Assembly: GCA_964506075.1 (NCBI GenBank)
Contig: CAZDKO010000009.1
Coordinates: 1 to 44,554 of the forward strand
Reading direction: 5' to 3'
Length of the DNA stretch: 44,554 bases
DNA from: CAZDKO01 sp964506075 [NCBI: uncultured bacterium]
GTDB lineage: Bacteria; CAZDME01; JAYEMH01
Shown: in pieces, positions 1-7,330 of the stretch
How the letters are laid out: every line of letters begins with the position of its first letter
Numbering within the stretch: the first letter of the stretch is position 1
Notes under the pieces: model-generated
Database searches by the model: none
What the model was told of the DNA's origin: nothing
Seen by the model: only the letters and a program-made list of their open reading frames with translations
Made by a program: the position numbers and the translations under genes

Positions 1-64
1 TCAACCGTCCAAACCCAACCAGTCCCACCACTCCAAATCCCAAAAGCAGAAGCGAAGCCGGTTC
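1..64 (-). repeat. 64-bp identical repeat encoding the PEP-CTERM tag, copy 1
   Basis: This stretch is base-for-base identical to 1184-1247 and 2607-2670. It encodes the proline-glutamate signal and membrane stretch of the sorting tag. Beyond the 64 bp the three copies diverge at mainly silent positions, so identity over third codon positions points to recent gene conversion or duplication. Confidence 0.9.
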
Positions 65-946
65 AGGAATGACTCCGCTGCTGTAATTAACGCTGATTTC
101 ATCTAATACCGGCGCATAGGCAATCAGAGCGTCCGAAGTAAATTCCATCTGGTAGTAAAAATCAGCTCCTGACCATCCCAGTAAAGATAAATCAATGGTG
201 TTACTTCCAACCGATAAACTATCCCAGCTGCCTAATAAACCCGAAGCGTTGTACCAATTAGTGTTATCCTGACTGAACTGAACTTTTAAACTGGTCCCGG
301 CAGGAATGGAAGATACGTCGTAACCAAAAGAATCTACACTTTCAACCGTCTCTCCGGCTAAAAGATTGGTTGAAACTAAATTCCCGTGTAAAACGGAAAT
401 TACTTTAACCGCCCTGGCCGGCCAGTCATCCCTGCCTTTCGGCCAATAGTCACCAGGATTTACTAAAGCTCTATATTGAGGACTGGAAGTTGAAGCAGAC
501 CACCCCGCAAAACCAGCAGCATCTAATTCATAGATACTGGGAATAAACCAATCGTCAAAGTCATTCTCAAAACCACTGGTAATAAAAACGTTGTTACACC
601 AGTTCTGTCCTTTTGCCCCTACATTCCCGGGATCATAGCCACCAGGATTATAAGAAGAAGGATATCCGGGAATAATCGTATCCCAGGAAACAGAGCCAGT
701 ATACTGACTGGATACGGCATACTTATTATTATTGTAGGTAAAAGTCGAATACCACGAGTAAGTCGGGGTCTTAGCCTGCCCGGCTACGGTATCCAGCACG
801 ATCTTGTCTTTAAAAGCAATCATACTTTCATCAACGAAACTATCAACGATACTGCCGGTTATGGCTTCGGCCATGCCGCTAAGCCCAAAAATTAAACCAA
901 ACAGCATTATGAAACCTAACCATTTAAACTTCGTTCGTTTTTCCAT
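1..946 (-). CDS. PEP-CTERM sorting domain protein (paralogue 1, 3' end cut by window)
   Basis: Open for 315 codons from an ATG at 946 to the window edge, where only about five residues after the GFGRL of the sorting tag are missing. AAGGAGGG lies 5 nt before the ATG. It has a signal peptide (about residues 1-28), the paralogue-shared stretch TGSIVDSFVDESM, a variable centre, a shared beta-type domain of about 80 residues (DSFGYDVSSIP...VQFSQDN...LGWSG) and a C-terminal PEP-CTERM signal (VIPEPAS, hydrophobic stretch, basic end). The centre contains DDWFIPSIYEL and a later RAVKVI, which resembles DUF1566 domains; that match is tentative. Expected to be exported and processed by an exosortase encoded elsewhere. 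An in-frame upstream ATG near 1006 would add 20 residues but has no good ribosome site. Confidence 0.88.
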   Translation of the reverse strand, partial: MEKRTKFKWLGFIMLFGLIFGLSGMAEAITGSIVDSFVDESMIAFKDKIVLDTVAGQAKTPTYSWYSTFTYNNNKYAVSSQYTGSVSWDTIIPGYPSSYNPGGYDPGNVGAKGQNWCNNVFITSGFENDFDDWFIPSIYELDAAGFAGWSASTSSPQYRALVNPGDYWPKGRDDWPARAVKVISVLHGNLVSTNLLAGETVESVDSFGYDVSSIPAGTSLKVQFSQDNTNWYNASGLLGSWDSLSVGSNTIDLSLLGWSGADFYYQMEFTSDALIAYAPVLDEISVNYSSGVIPEPASLLLLGFGVVGLVGFGRL

Positions 947-1034
947 AACATCCCTCCTTATGACCATTCCCACAAAGTCTATCTTTTTCTTCCCTTCTAA
1001 ACGCATTTATGTTTTTCAGCCCTCACCTCCTTTT

Positions 1035-1151
1035 ACCCGCCATGCTTTGTGGCGGGTCTCGCCTGCCCCCCCTGCCCAGATTCTGAAAGAATCTATGGGG
1101 GGGTATACCGTCGTCCGTATTTCGTCTTGCCCGCCGACGCTTTGTGGCGGG
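1035..1151. repeat. Cluster of three palindromic elements between PEP-CTERM genes
   Basis: Three stem-loops lie in the spacer between paralogues 1 and 2. The first pairs ACCCGCC (1035-1041) with GGCGGGT (1051-1057). The second has outer C6/G7 arms and a perfect inner stem AGATTCT-gaa-AGAATCT (1078-1094). The third pairs CCCGCC (1130-1135) with GGCGGG (1146-1151). The same three types occur in the spacer between paralogues 2 and 3. The role is unknown: dispersed palindromes of REP type, mRNA-end stabilisers or attenuators are all possible. Confidence 0.8.
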
Positions 1152-1169
1152 TATTCCGTAAATTAACTT

Positions 1170-2243
1170 CTACCCTCTCTTCCTCAACCGTCCAAACCCA
1201 ACCAGTCCCACCACTCCAAATCCCAAAAGCAGAAGCGAAGCCGGTTCGGGAATTACGCCGCTACTGTAATTAACGCTGATTTCAGTTAAAACCGGAGTGA
1301 TTAAACCGGAATCGGTGTTAAATTCCGTTTTGTAATAAAAATTATCTCCTGCCCACCCCAAAGAAGATAAATCAATCGTGCCTTCTCCTTCTAACAAAGA
1401 ATCCCAGCTATGTAATACACCCGAAGAGTCATACCAGTTGAGGTTATCCGGTGAGAATTGAATCCTCATATCTGAACCGACCGGGATTGAAGAAGCATTG
1501 TAATCAAACGAATCTATGCTGGTAACCTCCAATCCGGAAAGCAGATTAGCCGAAACAAAATTACCGGAAGAATAATACGCGTCTCCCCATTCCTGAAACA
1601 TAAAATCCCATAAAGGTCTATCTTGCCAATTTGGCCCGTTGTATAAACCGTTACCGTATGGATACTGAGAAGTGGCACTATCATTTTTCCACCAGACCAC
1701 TTGATTGGCTACATCAGCGCCGGCAACAGACACCGCCACTACGGCATATTTAGTACCGGTGAATAAATCAGCTCCGGAGCCAAGATTTATATCCACCCAA
1801 CCCCTGGAAGTAGGCACAGCGCTGGCGATTATAGTTCCGCTGGCTAAGGCACTACCCGTAGGTTTACCCTGGGCGTCGGTAGCCATGATGTATACAGGAG
1901 AATCCGGTGGGCTCCCGATTTTCTGCAGGGACAACTTAACACTTACGATTTTATGGTCTTCCTGAGGCGTAAAAGTCTGGGCCCATTGATACCCATCACG
2001 GATACTGGCGGTATAATAATACCCGGTGGTACAACTTTCATATATATCTGTCACAGCATCTAAACCAATCTGGCCGGCAATAGTATCAATATCAAGATTT
2101 GTTTTTAACGCAATCATACTTTCATCCACAAAAGTATCAATGATACTGCCGGTTGATGCTTCTACTGAATAAGCGAATATAAATAACAAACCAATTGGCA
2201 TCAGTAGACCTGCTGTTCGTTTAAGCGCAATATGCGTTTTCAT
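1170..2243 (-). CDS. PEP-CTERM sorting domain protein (paralogue 2)
   Basis: 357 residues. Signal peptide (about 1-29), then the conserved stretch TGSIIDTFVDESMIAL, then a centre (about 65-220) whose start (WAQTFTPQEDHKIVSVKLSL) and later TKYAVV resemble the beta-sandwich 'choice-of-anchor' domains of surface proteins. The shared domain (SIDSFDYNASSIPVGSDMR... LGWAGDNFYYKTEF) follows, and the PEP-CTERM tag fills residues 330-357. AAGGAGG precedes the ATG. The ATG lies inside the 3' end of the small ORF at 2221-2400 in another frame, so translation may be coupled. Likely a secreted or surface protein attached after exosortase processing; its ligand or function cannot be told from sequence. Confidence 0.9.
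   Translation of the reverse strand: MKTHIALKRTAGLLMPIGLLFIFAYSVEASTGSIIDTFVDESMIALKTNLDIDTIAGQIGLDAVTDIYESCTTGYYYTASIRDGYQWAQTFTPQEDHKIVSVKLSLQKIGSPPDSPVYIMATDAQGKPTGSALASGTIIASAVPTSRGWVDINLGSGADLFTGTKYAVVAVSVAGADVANQVVWWKNDSATSQYPYGNGLYNGPNWQDRPLWDFMFQEWGDAYYSSGNFVSANLLSGLEVTSIDSFDYNASSIPVGSDMRIQFSPDNLNWYDSSGVLHSWDSLLEGEGTIDLSSLGWAGDNFYYKTEFNTDSGLITPVLTEISVNYSSGVIPEPASLLLLGFGVVGLVGFGRLRKRG
1184..1247 (-). repeat. 64-bp identical repeat encoding the PEP-CTERM tag, copy 2
   Basis: Identical to 1-64 and 2607-2670; the 3' end of paralogue 2. Confidence 0.9.
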
Positions 2244-2400
2244 AACTGGCCTCCTTCATCCATTCCGCTGCTTCAGGTATTTCCACACTAACTTTAAATT
2301 CTCCCGAATCGTACAAAGACTTAATTTTTGTACTTTTATCCAATCCACCTTCCAAAAAACTTAACCAATCATTTAAAGAAATTCTTTCCATCTTTTCCAT
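2221..2400 (-). CDS. Small protein with ISLNDWLSFLEGG motif, upstream of a PEP-CTERM gene
   Basis: A 59-residue ORF, too short for routine calling. It starts at ATG 2400 with AAAGGAGGTG upstream (spacing about 12 nt, rather long) and ends at a TAA (2221-2223) inside the next gene, overlapping it by 23 bp; the ribosome site of that gene lies inside this ORF. Residues 6-19 (RISLNDWLSFLEGG) match residues 7-20 of the 36-residue ORF at 3725-3835, which precedes the next PEP-CTERM paralogue. No signal peptide or membrane segment, so probably cytoplasmic. I recognise no known family. Conserved sequence, position and overlap support a real gene; the length beyond the motif differs between the copies. 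Confidence 0.68.
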   Translation of the reverse strand: MEKMERISLNDWLSFLEGGLDKSTKIKSLYDSGEFKVSVEIPEAAEWMKEASYENAYCA

Positions 2401-2421
2401 TGCTTTTTTTCACCTCCTTTT

Positions 2422-2574
2422 ACCCGCCATGCTTTGTGGCGGGTTATGCTTGCCCGCCGACGCTCTTTGGCGGGTTCTGCCTGTCCCCCGTGCTTAGATT
2501 CTAAAAGAATCTACGGGGGGACCCGTCCCCCCTGCTTAGATTCTACAAGAATCTATGGGGGGATTCCGTCGTTC
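2422..2574. repeat. Cluster of four palindromic elements between PEP-CTERM genes
   Basis: Same element types as 1035-1151 in another order: ACCCGCC/GGCGGGT (2422-2444), CCCGCC/GGCGGG (2453-2474), then two copies of the C-run / AGATTCT-3 nt-AGAATCT / G-run hairpin (about 2484-2520 and 2525-2563). A shared tail resembling CCGTCGTCCGTATT follows in both spacers, showing that the spacers themselves are homologous. Confidence 0.8.
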
Positions 2575-2592
2575 GTATTCTATAATTAGTTT

Positions 2593-3684
2593 CTATCCTT
2601 TCTTCTTCAACCGTCCAAACCCAACCAGTCCCACCACTCCAAATCCCAAAAGCAGAAGCGAAGCCGGTTCGGGAATGACACCGCTGCTGTAATTAACCCT
2701 GATTTCGTCTAAAACCGGCGTCCCATTAGCTACATTTGAGTAAAATTCCATTTGGTAATAGAAATTTTCTCCGGACCATCCCAACAAAGATAAATCAACA
2801 TTGTTATCCCCGATTAATAACGTATCCCATCCGCTTAACAACCCGGCGGAGTTGTACCAATTCGAGTTATCCTGCGAAAATTGAACCCGTAAACTCGCTC
2901 CGGTAGGGATGGAAGAAGCGTTATACCCAAATGAATCGATGCTGGTAACATCCAGTTCTGATAACAAATTGGTTGACCATAATGCCCCTGATGATTTGTA
3001 GGGATAATAAGTCACGGTCACATAAACCTGGGTAACGTCCGCCCAGTCGGGAGAATTTATCTTATTGCCGCAATTTATATTCACCCCGGCTTCCAGACTG
3101 TCAATTTCATCCCACGTCCAGGTATTTAAAGTGAAGGGGTTATTCACCCAGCTATAAGAAAAAAGCGTCCATCCAATTCCACTACCAACAGCCGGACCAT
3201 TATAATTAGAACCATAAGTGTAGATAGCCGCCTGGGAATAGCTGTTGTTGTTCCTGCCGACGTGATAATGCGTAAGGTTACTTATGGTTCCTGAAACAGC
3301 GGGATCGGATAAACTGTAAAGATCTCTCTTCGTAGTTGCCGAAGACCCGGGGTAATAAATATAACTGCTCGTCCCGTCTTGACTGACCTCATCCACACAT
3401 TGCCAGTGTGCTGAACCACTGGGGGAACAATTAGGGATTGAAGTTTCACTGCCAACTCCATTGGGCCTGAGAGTTATTGTTTGAGCGGTGCCGCTTGTTT
3501 CAACGTCTATATAACCACTGATAGTATTGACGTTAAGATCGGTGGTTAACGCGAGCATACTCTCATCCATAAAAGTGTCAATGATACTGCCGGTTGAGGC
3601 TTTAGCCGAACCGCTGAATACGAAGAACAAACCAATCATCATTAACAGGCCCACTGATTGTTTAAACATTTTATGCACTTCCAT
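2593..3684 (-). CDS. PEP-CTERM sorting domain protein (paralogue 3)
   Basis: 363 residues. AAAGGAGGG lies 6 nt before the ATG at 3684, which favours this start over Met6. Signal peptide (about 1-30), the shared TGSIIDTFMDESMLAL stretch, then a centre with LRPNG...HWQCVDE...YIYYPG and later TWTWDEIDSLEAGV...VTQVYVTV, a beta-sandwich pattern often seen in surface and phage-structural proteins. The shared ~80-residue domain (SIDSFGYNASSIPTGASLR) follows, with the PEP-CTERM tag at 336-363. Part of the tandem set with the two genes downstream and first in that set. The 36-residue ORF at 3725-3835 lies just upstream. Function of the centre unknown. Confidence 0.9.
   Translation of the reverse strand: MEVHKMFKQSVGLLMMIGLFFVFSGSAKASTGSIIDTFMDESMLALTTDLNVNTISGYIDVETSGTAQTITLRPNGVGSETSIPNCSPSGSAHWQCVDEVSQDGTSSYIYYPGSSATTKRDLYSLSDPAVSGTISNLTHYHVGRNNNSYSQAAIYTYGSNYNGPAVGSGIGWTLFSYSWVNNPFTLNTWTWDEIDSLEAGVNINCGNKINSPDWADVTQVYVTVTYYPYKSSGALWSTNLLSELDVTSIDSFGYNASSIPTGASLRVQFSQDNSNWYNSAGLLSGWDTLLIGDNNVDLSLLGWSGENFYYQMEFYSNVANGTPVLDEIRVNYSSGVIPEPASLLLLGFGVVGLVGFGRLKKKG
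2607..2670 (-). repeat. 64-bp identical repeat encoding the PEP-CTERM tag, copy 3
   Basis: Identical to 1-64 and 1184-1247; the 3' end of paralogue 3. Confidence 0.9.
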
Positions 3685-3724
3685 AATTACCCTCCTTTCT
3701 CAATAATTTCAGTAACTTAATTGT

Positions 3725-3835
3725 TTATTTCCTTACCAAATACTTAAGCACGGCTTTAATTTCTTGAGTCGTTTCCACGCCTCCTTCCAGAAAAAGCAGC
3801 CAATCCATTAAACTGATAGGACTAATACTTTTCAT
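3725..3835 (-). CDS. 36-residue protein with ISLMDWLLFLEGG motif, upstream of a PEP-CTERM gene
   Basis: ATG at 3835 has a strong AAGGAGGG site 6 nt upstream; the TAA is at 3725-3727, 40 nt before the ATG of PEP-CTERM paralogue 3. Residues 7-20 (PISLMDWLLFLEGG) match the motif of the 59-residue ORF at 2221-2400 (ISLxDWLxFLEGG, 11 of 13 identical). After the motif comes a short helix-like tail (ETTQEIKAVLKYLVRK). No signal peptide. It is the first ORF of the PEP-CTERM group, so it would be translated from the same message. No known family recognised. A regulator, a chaperone for the secreted partner or a leader peptide are all open options. Confidence 0.72.
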   Translation of the reverse strand: MKSISPISLMDWLLFLEGGVETTQEIKAVLKYLVRK

Positions 3836-4683
3836 TTTTCCCTCCTTTTTTATTTATTTAAGCTATATTGTTTATGAATTTTTTACAAAAATACCCCTGT
3901 TTTAAATTTTAAATATATAAGTGGGTTAATTATGGGTTTAATAGAATACATATATTTTTATAAGTATTAATAAAAAAAATGATGAGTCAAAAATAATCCA
4001 AAAATTTACTTTCCCGGATACAACTTTTTATTTATATTGTTGGAAACAATTTTTATATACATCTCTCCCCATATTTTAAAAATAGAAACTACCGTCGGAC
4101 AAATTTAATATTTTGCCGTAAAATATAGGCCGATAAATTAAAAATTAGCTCCCTTTATCTCTGTTTCCGTATTTATTTTTAAATACTCACCCTCCGTATA
4201 ATTTTCCTCCTGGCCCATATTAATATATATCGGATGTATTAGGCAGCTGCTTTATATAACATTTATACAGGCTATTTCTAAAAAATTAATAATTTATTAA
4301 ATTTTATATATATTAAGATGTTTCAATAATTTTTATTTTATAATATATTTTTATTTTATAATATACTTTAAAACCATTTTTTAAACAAAAAAATACCTTT
4401 CCGGTTTATTAAATATAAACCTTCCTATTTTAATATAATTTTTTCTACCCAAATATAATATTATTTAATATATGCTGTTAAGCAGTGGTACTCTTCCTAA
4501 ACAAAAGATTAATAATACTCAGCATACACCGGTGGATTCAGGGAAGTAAGACTAATTTAAAGCATGAAAATTTAGTAAATAGAGGAGAGAAATTGAAGAA
4601 CTCCTACCGGGAAGGACAATATAATATACAATAAAAAACTATAAGGACATTAACTTCTCTCTTTATATACTTACACAGTTTAT
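3836..4683. other. AT-rich intergenic region
   Basis: About 850 bp with no credible gene. Most is strongly AT-rich. It holds a perfect tandem pair of 18-bp units (4330-4365), a small palindrome ATTGTT-gga-AACAAT (4036-4050), and an island less AT-rich than its surroundings (about 4471-4612) with inverted repeats. On the minus strand TTGACT at 3986-3991 could be a -35 box for the PEP-CTERM group, but no convincing -10 follows at normal spacing, so I call no promoter here. Confidence 0.7.
4330..4365. repeat. Perfect tandem duplication of an 18-bp AT-only unit
   Basis: The unit TTTTTATTTTATAATATA occurs twice back to back (4330-4347 and 4348-4365). Simple slippage in an AT-rich spacer is the likely origin. 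Confidence 0.85.
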
Positions 4684-4723
4684 AAAAAAAACGAGCTCCC
4701 ACTTCCCTATTTGGTCGCTCGTT
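4684..4723 (-). terminator. Intrinsic terminator of the EPS operon / small RNA
   Basis: On the minus strand AACGAGC (4717-4723) pairs with GCTCGTT (4690-4696) across a 20-nt loop, followed at once by six more Ts. Confidence 0.72.
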
Positions 4724-4861
4724 CAGATAATCGCTCCCGCCCGAAAACCACTTGACTTCTTTCCGGCAACTTCTTCTTTTCCGCCTCAGGCTTGAAGTTT
4801 GGATAAAATATCCAAACTTCCTGCCTTTAGCGGGTTGTGGGGGTTGCCTTTACAACAATAC
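4684..4861 (-). ncRNA. Candidate structured small RNA (about 178 nt), unknown family
   Basis: Bounded by an extended -10 promoter (4868-4896) and an intrinsic terminator (4684-4723). Between them four nested stems are possible: GGCAAC/GTTGCC (4843-4848 with 4765-4770), CCGC/GCGG (4830-4833 with 4781-4784), AGGC/GCCT (4823-4826 with 4788-4791), and a perfect 12-bp hairpin GAAGTTTGGATA (4794-4805 with 4809-4820). The 5' side also offers a competing hairpin GTTGT/ACAAC that would sequester the outer-stem strand. No ORF with a ribosome site fits. I cannot match it to 6S, tmRNA, SRP RNA, RNase P or a riboswitch class I know. It lies between wecA and the PEP-CTERM genes. Confidence 0.5.
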
Positions 4862-4867
4862 AAAAAA

Positions 4868-4896
4868 AGTATACCATATCAACAACAAAAAAGCAA
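4868..4896 (-). promoter_or_regulatory. Extended -10 promoter of the candidate small RNA
   Basis: Minus strand TTGCTT (4891-4896), 17-nt spacer, then TG-G-TATACT (-10 at 4868-4873). The -35 is weak (3 of 6) but the extended -10 is good and matches the decamer ATGGTATACT of the promoter at 22130-22159. Confidence 0.55.
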
Positions 4897-5006
4897 AAAT
4901 TTCTCTAATTTTTACGCTGGTAACCATGACCTTTATACAATTTTAGACATCAGAAACATCTGAAAGTTCCCATTAAATGACATTTTTCTTGAAAAAAAAG
5001 GAGGGT

Positions 5007-6050
5007 TTATTTAAACATTCTCAGTTTATTTATCCAGTTCAGAGTAACCAGACTTACCACGACCAGGGCAATGACCGCGTAAATTCCATTCATTTTGGGG
5101 TCGGCAAAAGCTAAAGCAATCATTCCGTAACAGATGGTGAGAAAATAAAGCTGAACGACAACTACCCTCTGATTTTGCTCCGGAACCAGCAGCATTAACC
5201 GGTGATGCACGTGGGATTTGTCGGGGCTGAAAATTTTCCGATGGGATAAGAGGCGCCGAATAATAGCCAAACTGGTATCAAGTAAAGGCAAAGCCATCGC
5301 AATTAACGGCACCATTAAACTGATAGTGGCTGTGCCTTTATGCCACCCCTCAATGGTAATAACGGCCAGAATAAAGCCTAAAAAGAGACTGCCCGTATCT
5401 CCCAGAAAGATTTTCGCCGGATAAAAATTATACCGCAGGAATCCAAGTAAAGCTCCGATTAAACATATGGTCAAAACGGGAAGATAAGGGTCCCCATTTG
5501 ACTTTACCGCCGCCACGAATAAAGTAAGAGAAACAATGGAAACGACCCCTGAAGCCAAACCGTCCAATCCATCCAGTAAATTTATGGCGTTAGTCAGCCC
5601 GATAATCCAGAAAATAGTAACCGGGATACCCCACCATCCTAAATATAAAATTCCTCCCAAAGGAGAGGTAACCTTATCAATTATAAAACCGAAAAACATT
5701 ACTTCTACAGCGGCAAGAAACTGAAACAGCAATTTCATTTTGGGTGTCGCTCCGTGCCAATCATCATAAACACCTAAAACCGCAATGATTGTTCCGCCGA
5801 AAACAATCCCCAGAAAACGATAATTTTCAACCACCCAGAAGGACCGGTTGGATACCGCGGCTAAAGCTAAACCGCCGAAGAAAGCCCAAAAAACAGCGAT
5901 TCCGCCCAGGTAGGGAATTCTTTCTTTACGCTGAATTTTTCTTGGGTCAGGCCTTTCTAATATCCCTCTTTTTATCGCCCAGCGTCTGACAACAGGTGTC
6001 AGAACAAGTGAAATCATTAGAGAAAAAACAAATAGCAGTAAATACTTCAT
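5007..6050 (-). CDS. wecA: Undecaprenyl-phosphate sugar-1-phosphate transferase, WecA/TagO type
   Basis: 347 residues, about 11 membrane segments. Family signatures are visible: GVYDDWHG (the Asp pair of the MraY/WecA family), NAINLLDGLDGLASG, FLGDTGSLFLGF and the HVHHRLM histidine motif near the end. Enzymes of this family transfer a sugar phosphate, usually GlcNAc-1-P, from its UDP form onto undecaprenyl phosphate at the inner face of the membrane and so start polysaccharide repeat units. AAGGAG precedes the ATG. It is the last gene of the EPS operon. The HVHH motif and the sugar-pathway context favour WecA/TagO over MraY; the exact sugar is inferred. Confidence 0.88.
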   Translation of the reverse strand: MKYLLLFVFSLMISLVLTPVVRRWAIKRGILERPDPRKIQRKERIPYLGGIAVFWAFFGGLALAAVSNRSFWVVENYRFLGIVFGGTIIAVLGVYDDWHGATPKMKLLFQFLAAVEVMFFGFIIDKVTSPLGGILYLGWWGIPVTIFWIIGLTNAINLLDGLDGLASGVVSIVSLTLFVAAVKSNGDPYLPVLTICLIGALLGFLRYNFYPAKIFLGDTGSLFLGFILAVITIEGWHKGTATISLMVPLIAMALPLLDTSLAIIRRLLSHRKIFSPDKSHVHHRLMLLVPEQNQRVVVVQLYFLTICYGMIALAFADPKMNGIYAVIALVVVSLVTLNWINKLRMFK

Positions 6051-6126
6051 AATTTCTCCTTACCGGCTGGTTTGCCAGGTATTATTTTTAACACTGGCAA
6101 GCAATAACCATGATAAAAAACAATAT

Positions 6127-7326
6127 TCATCTATTTTTCCCTATTTCTTTTTTCAATATTTCTATCGTCACTTCCCGATGCGACGGACAACGGAAATTAT
6201 TCAAATAAGGTAACCAGAATTTTTTATGTCTTCGCACAAAAAACTCAGGCAAGAGTTTCCGACCGGTAAGTTTTCTTAAAATCCAGTGCCCGCTCATCAA
6301 TGAAAGCAAATAATCTTTACGGAACCCATGACACATCTTTTCAAATTCATACTGTATTCTTTGCGAATCACCGATCGCCTCACAATATGACATTATCTTT
6401 TCCCAGTAACTCCGTTCTTCTCCCTGCGGCATAAGGCTAATCCCAATGTTTTCTTTATTTTGATAATAAGGATATAAATGCGCCCGGCATACTTTGTTGT
6501 CCCGGATGGTCAATTTAATAAAATAGCCTTCATACCACAAAGAAGATTTTCTCTTTCCCAGATCGAAAATAAAGTTACCCAGGTTATAAAATATCGGTGC
6601 GCCGTGATAATACTCATATCCGCTGGCACAATGAGCATGATGCCCGACAAGAGCGGTTATGCCTAAATCGGCAAAGAACCGGTAGATCTTTATCATCTCG
6701 GGCGTAGGGAACGGATGGTGCTGATATCCGCCATGAATAATTACCAGCTGGATATCCGAGTTCTTTTTTGCTCCCATGATTTGATAATAATTAATAACCG
6801 GATCAAGCGACGCTGCCCCGGCTTTATTATCTGTAGCAATACTGAATTCCTCTTCAGCTACATTGATGATGGCAATACGTTTACCTTTGACATCAAAATA
6901 TAACGGTTTTTGTGCCTCAATGAGGTTCTCTCCTACCCCCACAGTTTTAATGTTATTTTTACGGCAGATATCCAGTGTAGAACGGATACCTTTTGCTCCC
7001 TGGTCAAAGATATGATTATTGGCTAAAGTTACCACATCAAATCTCCCGTATTTCAAAACTTCAATACACTGCGGGTCAGCATAAAGATTCGGTCCGGTTT
7101 TAGCGATTGGCTGCAGCTCATCGACCAAAGGACATTCAAGGTTCGTTATTGAAACATCTTTATCCCGCAATACAGGCAGAACGTCATTAAATATTTTCTC
7201 GTATTCTTTATTTTTGCAACATTCCTGGGTTATTCCGCCGGGATAAAAATCGCCGGTAATAATAATCTGAATATCATCTTGGTTAATATCATCGGTACCA
7301 TCGTTGATAAAACGAACGGTTTTCAT
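6127..7326 (-). CDS. CapA-family protein (capsule-associated, metallophosphatase-like fold)
   Basis: 399 residues. Motifs of the CapA family in order: TGDFYPGG (about 26), NLECPLV (about 61), TLANNHIFDQG (about 101), IIHGGYQHHP (about 197) and GHHAHC...GAPIFYNLGNFIFD (about 229-257). In Bacillus CapA takes part in poly-gamma-glutamate capsule formation; in Gram-negative EPS loci its precise role is unclear. No signal peptide is visible. It starts 4 nt after the lyase gene stop, with AAAGGAG before the ATG, so it is in the same operon. The C-terminal 120 residues lie beyond the core and are not recognised. Confidence 0.85.
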   Translation of the reverse strand: MKTVRFINDGTDDINQDDIQIIITGDFYPGGITQECCKNKEYEKIFNDVLPVLRDKDVSITNLECPLVDELQPIAKTGPNLYADPQCIEVLKYGRFDVVTLANNHIFDQGAKGIRSTLDICRKNNIKTVGVGENLIEAQKPLYFDVKGKRIAIINVAEEEFSIATDNKAGAASLDPVINYYQIMGAKKNSDIQLVIIHGGYQHHPFPTPEMIKIYRFFADLGITALVGHHAHCASGYEYYHGAPIFYNLGNFIFDLGKRKSSLWYEGYFIKLTIRDNKVCRAHLYPYYQNKENIGISLMPQGEERSYWEKIMSYCEAIGDSQRIQYEFEKMCHGFRKDYLLSLMSGHWILRKLTGRKLLPEFFVRRHKKFWLPYLNNFRCPSHREVTIEILKKEIGKNR

Positions 7327-7330
7327 CTGT

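Noticed and set aside
804-1273. Overlapping plus-strand ORFs of 120 and 74 codons
   Set aside because: They cross palindromic repeats and run antisense to PEP-CTERM genes; low-complexity translation; no ribosome site.
1035-2574. CRISPR array
   Set aside because: Repeats are palindromes of different types with no regular spacers or direct-repeat periodicity, and no cas genes are present.
4471-4612. Cyclic-di-GMP or other known riboswitch
   Set aside because: Conserved core motifs of the riboswitch classes I know are not visible on either strand.
3836-4680. Sigma-54 promoter for the PEP-CTERM genes, as in some exosortase systems
   Set aside because: No GG-N10-GC element with the TGGCAC/TTGC core was found on the minus strand.
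4752-4946. Plus-strand ORF of 64 codons
   Set aside because: No ribosome site, no family resemblance, and it runs through the nested hairpins and promoter of the candidate small RNA.
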